From positions 62,001-126,000 of the forward strand of contig JBAIAA010000412.1 in the NCBI GenBank assembly GCA_037893245.1: DNA of 64,000 nucleotides. The letters are read 5' to 3'. The position numbers were made by a program, and so were the translations under genes. How positions within the stretch are numbered: the stretch's first letter is position 1; each line of letters opens with the position of its first letter. Shown here piece by piece: positions 56,650 through 64,000 of this stretch. The DNA is from Crossaster papposus (lineage: Eukaryota; Echinodermata; Asteroidea; Velatida; Solasteridae). A model generated the notes under the pieces. The model saw only the letters and a list, made by a program, of their open reading frames with translations, did no database searches and was not told the DNA's origin.

Positions 56650-58300
56650 TTAATCGGCCCTTACCATCAAGAGAGCCGTGAATGGTACTGCGTGGCGCAA
56701 GCGAAGGAGGAACCGGGTCCGGTTGCGCGCCACTGGGGCAATAGAGAGGGCTGCACGGCGGTTCTGCCGTCGGCTTGCAGCACAATGCTTAAGATAACAG
56801 GAGGCGAGTGTCTTGGATGACATCCAACATGATGCTCGCATGATATCAGCAAGGGGCACTCCTTTGAAAAAGGCCCAAGAGGTTGCCACACTGCGAACTT
56901 CGTGGGCATGTACTCTGCTCGGGATAGGGAGTAAGGCGATGCAAGGTGAACCTTTATACATGAACAGAGCCTGGTGGTCACCTCGGATCAGTGAAATCCA
57001 ATAGAGGTGCCACTTGAGAGTCCGGACAGGATGGACACCAGAGCTTGTCCTCTGGGACTTCAAGTCAGAAATGAAGATGTCAGGTGGGGAGAACGTTGCC
57101 GACTGGTTCTTCGTAAGGAAAGAGCGATGGAGAATCAGGCGGACCCTGACGAGCTCCCAACGTAAAGTGTTCTTGGTGTATGGCCGAGAGGTTTAAAAGG
57201 AGGCCAGGCGAGAGTTCGCAAGACCTGCCCGAGATGTACGTTCGGGTGGTCTAGAAACAAGTCTCTGAGAAGGTGTGTGAGGGCAGTGCAATCGGAAATC
57301 AAAGAACCGTCCTGAAAACCCGGATGAACGGCTGCGATTGTTGAGCGATAGTTCTTGACAGTGCGAACCGCAAGACCCGACTGGAAGAGTTGGATAATTA
57401 AATCGACAAATTCAGTTAGTTTTGTTGCAAAGGGATCCACCGCACGACGTCTGCATCATCATTTATGGAAATGACGTAGTCGGCTGTCGTGAACAGTTCG
57501 GGTTGACTGGCGCCGGTTGTGGGCCCCAATGAAGGCATTCTCTCGAAAGTCAGGTGAACCCTCGTCGGATCTCGGTGAAACAGGCCCGACCGAAGTTGAC
57601 GCAGAATGCCTGGCCGTTGTGGGAGGAGGATCGGGGCAGGGTTGAGAGGGAGGAAAAGTCGTGGACACACGGTTGTCGAGGCCAAAGTGGGGGCAATTAG
57701 GAGGACCCTTCGTGAGTCCTGCTCGATTTTACCGATTACTTTGACTATAGACAAAAAAGGAAGATAGGGGAAAAAGCTTAGGCAAAAAGGTTGGTCCACG
57801 CAAATGAAGGGCGTCGGCTTGCCTTGCCTGGGGCTCCAGGGATCTGGAAACTAAGTCCGTAAGGCTCGCCAGAAGGCCAAGAAGTCGCAACCAAGCCAGC
57901 GCTGGAGCTGTTGGTTGTTTTAAGGAAGAGAGAGAAGCGCATCGACAGATACTAGCGATTCGCTCCTATGTCAGGTATAAGCCGTGCCCCGTTGTAGATC
58001 AAGGATGGTGCCTAGATATGTTGGCCTTTGAGGCGGGATTGGCTTAGATTTAGACTCGATGAAAAAAAAAACCCAGGCCTTTGGCAAGGGATCGGGTCTG
58101 ACGGACTGCGTGGGCAGCTGCCACCCACGATTCGCCTACGATGAGCCAGTCGTCTAGGTACACGCCATGAACACCTGTAGACCTTGACGATGGAGGGCAC
58201 TGGGTCTAGCGTCTTCAAAATTCTTGTGAAGACCTGAGGGACCGTGGACAATCCAAAAGGAAGGGATTTGAATGTGTTCTTATTCAGAAAGCACCCTCAA
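56650..58300 (-). pseudogene. DIRS1-like retroelement remnant: RT, RNase H and tyrosine recombinase, frameshifted
   Basis: Read on the minus strand from 58300 downward. The RT palm begins with FKSLPFGLSTVPQVFTRIL (about 58287-58210), then after a frame change comes the catalytic YLDDWL (Y-L-D-D-W codons at 58146-58160) and SLAKGLG. RNase H-region sequence follows near 57890-57790 (LLGLLASLTDLVSRSLEP), then VIGKIEQD / VLLIAP near 57740-57690. A tyrosine-recombinase N-terminal core-binding domain lies in 57440-57140 (GLAVRTVKNYRSTIAAVHPG). The catalytic domain in 57063-56650 carries HPVRTLKW, the box II HEVR (H54, R57 of that frame) and the nucleophile Tyr at residue 90 (SCYLKHC). RT + RNase H + YR in this order without an integrase defines DIRS elements. 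Several frameshifts split the pol region; no intact ORF remains. Terminal repeats were not delineated. Upstream gag-like sequence was not seen. Confidence 0.88.
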
Positions 58301-59637
58301 ATACATGCGTCGAGGGGACCCGTAAGTGGAGTGGTACGGGTACGCAAGGCTTGCGTTAAGTGTTATTCACGAAGCACCCTTAAAGTTCTCTCAACGGACC
58401 CGCAAACTACAGGCTTCTCCATTTAAAATGTGGCAAAAGGTCTCGTGCATCATTCCAGAAAGCGGCATTTGCATGTGTACTGTGTATACAGCGTCCAGTA
58501 TGCACTGAGATACACGCAACGTGAGCTGTTGCACGAAAAATGTCCCCACGAAACAAACTGTTGTACGAACAACCCCTAAAGAAAAGAAAGATGAATTTCT
58601 CGCCTATACAAGCTATAGAGAAGTAGAATAGAATGCCTCGTAGAATAAACGTAATTATGCAGCTAATTCTAAATTTAGCGTTGACCGGTAAGAAAAACAA
58701 GTCTATGGCGGCCATTTTGAAATAGATATTAGATTTAAATGTGTTAATGAAAACACTGTAAAGGAAATGTTGTTTCCACTGATCACCAAAACGCACATTT
58801 ATGCGCAAGATTACTAATCAAAGTTGTTGTAGAAGCTTGCTTTGGGTCACTATATATGTTATATAGTGGCGGCCAGCTTGAATAGCTCAATTTCTCTAAG
58901 GAGGCCGATGTGTCATCATCCAGATTCGGAATCAGCAGGTCTCAATGGCCTAGAAACCATCATGAAACATTGTGTGAACGATAAAGTCAGGTAAAGATGT
59001 GAATCGGTATTCGGCCACCAGACTATAATACTAAGTCAATGTCTTGACACAAACGTTAGTGTGGATTTATGGGTAATTGGCTGTATACTGTACGTGTGCA
59101 CAACATGAAAGCTGGAGTGTACACGGTATGCGATGTACAATGACATGACCCGTACAGTACCCAAGCCTGTATGTATATTACAAAACAGTCGTATACACTC
59201 GATTGAAATACATACCGTGCGATGTAGGAAGAAGATTGGGCAATAACACCGATGCTAGCGATGTGTATCTTCTCATGATCATCGTCAATCTATCGCAAGT
59301 TTACATCATTATTAACCGCCTACGCCGATCTCCGTGCGTTGTACTTTATAAATAAATAAAAACTTACACAAGCGTGGGTTCTACTTCGTTTATCTACTGC
59401 GATCGTGCATGATTAGAGTGAAAATCCGGCGACTTTGCTCCGTGATCCACCGGCCTATGTGTACTGACACACGAAAAACTTGTCTCTATACGGCGCACGT
59501 AATAATACTGCTGCTGGCAACTGGCACATGCATGTGTACATCGATAACGCATATAACACACACGTATACGATTGTGTTTATGGCTGTGAAGGCTATTCTG
59601 GAAAGGGCACCGAAGCAACCCGATCCATGGTATCGTT
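58301..59637. other. No gene recognised; 5' side of the DIRS remnant
   Basis: A diverged direct pair GAAGCACCCTCAAATAC...GGACCCGTAA / GAAGCACCCTTAAAGTT...GGACCCGCAA lies at 58288-58412. The rest is unassigned. Confidence 0.45.
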
Positions 59638-59945
59638 TTAAAGGTAGTATGCACCATTTGCAAATATCAAAAAGCAAAACTGCTTAATTATTATGGAATA
59701 CCTTTAACTTGGCTGTAAGTGACCCCCCCCCCCCCCCCCCCCCCCCAACAATCAGCTTTGATGTGGTGGTATTTTTGTTAAAGAAAAGTGAAAATTTGGT
59801 ATCAATTTCAAACGATTTTCTGGTCAGCAATCGTTGAAAATTTTCAAACTATTTTCAAACTCTTCCCCAATTTATTAAATATATTGATTATACATTTTAT
59901 AATAATACAATTCTGTTACACATCCGTGAATGGGTGCCAGCCAAC

Positions 59946-60023
59946 TAGTCTGGTTTCCTATTAAACCTGTTAATTCCCTGAAATCTATAAATTGCTCTGT
60001 TTCGTCTAAAGGAAACCAGACTA
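59946..60023 (-). mobile_element. Mini TIR element 'TAGTCTGGTTTCC', second copy
   Basis: TAGTCTGGTTTCCTATTAAA ... GGAAACCAGACTA. It lies within the interrupted family A MITE. Confidence 0.8.
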
Positions 60024-60044
60024 CAAAAACAGCATAAATGTTCT

Positions 60045-60345
60045 TGGTTTTTCAATCATCTATGGGTCAGGTTCGCGTAGCGGTTGTTTCCTTGCCTTCC
60101 ACCACTATGATCCGGGTTCGAATCCGGCCTGGGCCAAAATGTGGATTGGGTTTTCAGTCCCTGCCTGACTCCGTGGGTTTTCCCCCAGGATATTCTTCTG
60201 GGGTTTTCTTCCCACCTCTAAAACTGTACCTTCTTCTCAATGTCTTCTCTCTGCAGGTTTCTTCAGGCTTACGAGCTACATGTGCCCAGAGCGCTTTTGA
60301 GGGATCCTTGGTTTTGTTACCAGAAAGAATTAATAATAACACAAA
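60045..60345 (+). repeat. tRNA-headed SINE (family 1), most complete copy
   Basis: A-box region CAGGTTCGCGTAGCGGTT, B box GGTTCGAATCC at 60115-60125, then a body with TTTTCAGTCCCTGCCTG, AGGATATTCTTCTGGGG, AAACTGTACCTTCTTCTCAA and a tail CCCAGAGCGCTTTTGAGGG...(AATAAT). It sits inside a family A MITE. Confidence 0.85.
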
Positions 60346-60512
60346 TGTAAAAACAAATAAAAATAGGTCAGCGTCGCAATATTTACTATACATATAAACC
60401 CCTAACCCATCCACGTTCGGAAATTACCGCAAAAGCATTTGGTGTATACTACCTTTAACACGAAGCTTTTGTACATGTATACACAGACAATATACGCGCC
60501 GTATTTTGCGCG

Positions 60513-60897
60513 TTAAAGAGGTGTATAATTGGAACCCACTGTTAGTTTCAATCCTATATAGTTATAGATATATACCATAAAACTAACCTGTACAAATTTC
60601 ATTTCGAAAGGTGGTAGCGATTTTGAGATATTGCCAAAAATCTGGAACGGTTATGTCCACGCAGGAAGAATAATCTGCATTGGAATACACAATCTGAGAA
60701 ACGTCACTGCAGTAACGCTTCTCAGATTCAATTATTTTTGTGATAAAAAGTGATATCCTTTTCCATAACCGCAGTACTTCGAAGTGAAAAATCTCTAAAA
60801 ATGCATTATACTATCTAAAGCTGCTTCACTTCTTACCAAGTAATTTTGTATTGCCATTAAGTTTTGGAGTAATTACCAAACGTATACGATCCCTTTA
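60513..60897 (-). mobile_element. Family B MITE, reverse
   Basis: TTAA at 60513-60516 and 60894-60897. First TIR decayed (aaagaggtgtataattgg), second intact (CCAAACGTATACGATCCCT). Confidence 0.9.
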
Positions 60898-61228
60898 AAT
60901 ACCATTGCAGCATGCACTGTGAATCAAATGGTGCGATGCTTGTATCCGATCCCGTCCCGTCCCACGCGTAAATCAAAGCCAATTACGACCTGACACCCCT
61001 CAGCTCTGTGTATTCAGTGAACCCAAATATTAACGCGATCCGCTTTAAAACGACACACCCAAGATGAAATCAAATAATTTTTGTTCCAGAAATGAAAATA
61101 AGCCGTGGGGGCAGGGGCTCCACTTTGCTGATTCAGCACGAACGGGCCTCGAGTCTTGGTCGTGGTGTAATCAATAAGAGACGGGACCTATATATAAGGG
61201 TACTATATAATTCACTATAATTCTGATA

Positions 61229-62400
61229 ATGTCTATGTCAATATTGAATCAGCAGTGGGAAATGCAACATCAACCGTTACAAAAAAACATCAGCAACCGC
61301 AACAGTATCGTCAGCAACAAGGTTAAGAATCCAGGTCACATTGGCGACACCAGCAATATCATCATCATCATCAACATTAGCAATCTTAAACACACCAGCT
61401 ACATGTACATCAACAATCCCAGCTACCGGTACATCAGCAACATTATCAACATCAGCAACACCAAATATTTGGCAACAATTATCAATTATTCGGCAATATC
61501 AACAACAGCAGCAGCAACTACGTCAGCAACATCAACAATATCGACAGAAGCAGCTTTATCAATATCAGCTACGTCCGCAACATCAACAATATCAACATCA
61601 GCAACATTACCAGTGTCAACTACATCGACAACATCAACAACATCAACATGAGGAACATTACCAGTGTCAACTACATCGGCAACTTCAGCAGCAACTACGT
61701 CAGAAATATCAACAATATTGACATCAGCAATATTACCAGTGTCAACTAAATCAGCAGCAGCAACTACGCCAGCAGTAGCAACTACGCTAGCAACATCAAC
61801 AATATCTACATCAGCAGCTTTAACAATATCATCTACGTAAGCAACATCAACAATATCAACATCAGCAACATTACCAATGTCAACTACATTGGCAACAGCA
61901 ACCACGTCAGCAACACCAACAATGTCGACATCAGCAGCATTACCAATGTCAACTACGTCAGCAACATCAACAATATCAACATCAGCAACATTATCAATGT
62001 CAACTACATCGGCAGCAGCAACTTCGTCAGCAACATCAACAATGTCAACATCAGCAGCACTATACAATGTCAACTACGTCGGCAACATCAACAATATCAA
62101 CATCAAAAACATTAGCAACCTAAACTACATAAGCAACATACCCTCCTATGATTTGACAGCACACATATAAAAAGAGTCCACCTTTTGCATGTGTTCCTAT
62201 TTCGAACACAATTCTGAGTGCCCGTACGCCCAAGGCCCAAACGCCATGCACAAAAAACCAAAACAGTAACAATATCAACATCACCAGTGTCAACTACATC
62301 GGCAACATCAACAACAACTACGTCAGAAACATCAACAATATTGACATCAGCAACATTACCAGTGTCAACTATACGTCAGCAGCAGCAACTATGCCCCCAA
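61229..62400. repeat. AAC/ATC-rich minisatellite, open in several frames
   Basis: About 1.1 kb of imperfect tandem units built from CATCAGCAACATTACCA, GTGTCAACTACATCGGCAAC and CATCAACAATATCAA blocks, interrupted near 62110-62270 by non-repetitive sequence. Because the units almost lack stop codons, long frames are open on both strands: a Gln/His-rich and a Ser/Thr-rich frame on + and a 195-codon Asp/Val/Ala frame on - (61486-62073). All of these follow from the repeat unit; no frame shows a non-repetitive domain. I treat it as a minisatellite rather than a gene. Confidence 0.8.
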
Positions 62401-63405
62401 AGTGACTTATGCATAATAGGAAAGGCAGGGGCCTATATACCCTTTAATCAAAGCCTTGTCTTAAAGAAAATGATTCCGTCAAGGTCCTTCTCAATAATTA
62501 TTACTGTCAGGGAAGGATGTTTTGATGGTATAGGTTAATGATGTCTTCATTACAATAATCACCCTACTTAATTACTTCCATTATACTGCCTTCAAGGCCA
62601 GGCAAATAACGTCTATAGGTCAAGCGAACTCCGTCTCTCTAACGATGTCAACGCTCAAGCATGACTCGTCGCTTAATCTTGAAATCGTGTTATAGTTAAG
62701 CCAAGATATCAACCATGAAAGGCAAACAATATTTGGTTGATAGTTTTCCATATAGAAAGTGAATTTGTCCCTTAAAAAAAAAGCTTTACGGTTTTAGAGT
62801 TTTACTGATCTCGAAATAGTCATCTCATTTTCGTTCAAAATTTCAAAGAAAGAACAAATGTAAAACCATTCATTCATTCATTATTAATTCATTTGTGGTT
62901 TATATTTGAAAACATGACGCGTAGCAGCAGAAAGGCCGAATAGAAAACATTGTACTAAAAATAAAAGTATAACAAAGTGTAAAAATAGGAGTGTATATAT
63001 ATTATATTTTAAAAATACTGCAAGTGAAACTTGCCAGATTCCCCTGGCATGCTGGCGGAATGTATACAGTCGGTTAGTGCAATTACCTCATATGACCCTA
63101 GATGACCTTTGACCTCAAATGTCTCCAGTCGTCTGAATTCTCCCTAGCTAAAGATTATTGTCCCCAAGTTTGGTTGAGATTAAAGTCAGACTTTTCATAT
63201 GACAGCACCAAACAATTAAACCAACAAAAAATCAACAATGTAAGTCGTGGACTTTTTTTTCAATCGTGGACCATAATTGCAATGTATTGTTCTACGTCCA
63301 CCATTTGAATGCGGATATACAAACTCACACAGAAACACAGACAAAATACGCCATCACAATATCCCTCTTTTGGCTGAAAGCCAGGAAGATAAAAATAGAT
63401 TAAGA
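62401..63405. other. No gene recognised
   Basis: AT-rich. 'catatgaccctagatgacctttgacctcaaat' near 63091-63120 resembles common nuclear-receptor half-site strings (TGACCTTTGACCT) but occurs in unassigned sequence. Confidence 0.45.
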
Positions 63406-63798
63406 TTAAAGGTAGGATACACCATTGGTAATTGCTTGAATTATCACGAATGGGTGGATGTAAAAGTTGGATACACCATTGGTAATTTCTTAAATTATCA
63501 GGAATGGGTGGATGTTAAGGTTAGATACACCATTGGTAATTGTTTGAATTATCACGAATGGGTGGATTGGGGGGGGGGGGGTATATTTTATAGTAATTAT
63601 CGTTTAACTGACCTGTCCAAAGTTTTACAATCATGAATGCCAAGAAAAAAATTCTCCTTTTGGGGGAACAATTACAGGATATTTAGCGCAATCATTTTGC
63701 TCGATGCCTAGAATAATTAGTTACTTTTACATCAGTTATATATTTTTACTTAGTAGTAAACATTTTCGATATCTGCAAATGGTGTATTCTACCTTTAA
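63406..63798 (-). mobile_element. Family A MITE, reverse, with triplicated terminal 54 bp
   Basis: TTAA at 63406-63409 and 63795-63798. The leading end (GATACACCATTGGTAATTGC through GAATGGGTGGATG) occurs three times in tandem, starting near 63410, 63464 and 63518, exactly 54 bp apart. The core hairpin is deleted. The 119-codon ORF here is a shadow of the 54-bp (18-codon) repeat. Confidence 0.92.
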
Positions 63799-64000
63799 GA
63801 CGATACAAAATTGACACATAAAAGGAAAAAGGAAGATTGAGTTAAAACAACTGAGTGAATGTACAACTCAAATAACAACACACATTCATTTAAATGTCCA
63901 TGTGTGCTTGTTTAATATAATTTTAAAGTATGTAAAATTGCCCTACCACGGAAGAAATAAAACTGAACTCAAAACGAAAGAAACCAAACCACGCGTTTAA

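Larger units (their letters stand above)
59638..60458 (+). mobile_element. Family A MITE split by later insertions
   Basis: Left TIR at 59638-59670 (TTAA, AGGTAGTATGCACCATTTGC) and right part at about 60363-60458 (gcaatatttactata through TGGTGTATACTACCT, TTAA 60455-60458). Between them lie a poly-C tract, the TAGTCTGG foldback (59946-60023) and a tRNA-headed SINE (60045-60345). A short 'cctttaa' at 59701-59707 makes the left piece look like a 70-bp mini-element, but the right end is at 60458. Confidence 0.7.

Noticed and set aside
59638..59707. A separate 70-bp mini-element with TTAA at both ends
   Set aside because: The matching right half of family A lies at 60363-60458, so a split copy is a better explanation, though this is not certain.
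61486..62073. 195-codon minus-strand ORF (Asp/Val/Ala-rich)
   Set aside because: It is entirely minisatellite; other frames are open as well, and there is no non-repetitive domain.
63277..63636. 119-codon ORF with three internal repeats
   Set aside because: The protein repeat is the 54-bp triplicated MITE end read in frame.

Overview
This is eukaryotic, animal-type DNA. It is AT-rich and intergenic in character, with no long open reading frames, no operons, and dense short interspersed DNA-transposon debris. The mix of tRNA-headed SINEs, a DIRS1-type tyrosine-recombinase retroelement, a CR1/Rex1-like LINE tail, TTAGGG-type runs and repeats starting 'GGGGCCAATTTCATAGAGCTG' suggests a marine deuterostome invertebrate, most likely an echinoderm such as a sea star. 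That assignment is inference from repeat style; no gene here settles it.

Only one open reading frame looks like a host gene: a GC-rich minus-strand ORF at 22939-23499. It encodes a small type-I membrane protein (signal peptide, about 60-residue ectodomain, one transmembrane helix, basic juxtamembrane tail). A weaker candidate is a possible first coding exon at 12946-13140 (+). Recognisable broken retroelement coding sequence occurs at 2744-3945 (+, LINE reverse transcriptase end and 3' tail), 56650-58300 (-, DIRS1-like RT / RNase H / tyrosine recombinase) and perhaps 40851-41072 (-, LINE-type CCHC fragment).

The rest is mainly non-autonomous repeats, many definable because copies recur within the window. 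Family A (about 385 bp, TTAA target, 16-17 bp TIR, central GCGATCGC hairpin) has about 18 copies from 718 to 63798. Family B (about 395 bp, also TTAA) has 7 copies. A set of foldback elements with GCGAWW termini (1480-1765, 18255-18594, 46971-47354) is flanked by 9-bp duplications, as in Mutator-like elements. Others are the 'CCAATTTCATAG' MITEs, the 'CACTCTAAGAAA' MITEs, the 'GGCACTTGGGGAGAC' MITEs, several foldbacks (4944, 7236, 7799, 9967, 19577, 27260, 36724, 37496), and at least four tRNA-headed SINE types.

By region: 1-8.2 kb, foldbacks, a LINE tail and nested MITEs; 8.2-20 kb, SINE, candidate exon and MITEs; 20-24.5 kb, the membrane-protein gene with little repeat around it; 24.5-36 kb, many MITEs, tandem duplications and a TGACGTCA cluster; 36-42 kb, sparse; 42.1-44.6 kb, a 0.5-kb-arm inverted duplication; 45-55.5 kb, foldbacks and MITEs; 56.6-58.3 kb, the DIRS remnant; 59.6-60.9 kb, a MITE split by a SINE; 61.2-62.4 kb, a minisatellite open in several frames; 63.4-63.8 kb, a family A copy with a triplicated end.

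All coordinates come from reading by eye. TIR ends carrying TTAA are exact to a few bases; truncated repeats are approximate. No alignment, database search, splice prediction or transcript evidence was available.
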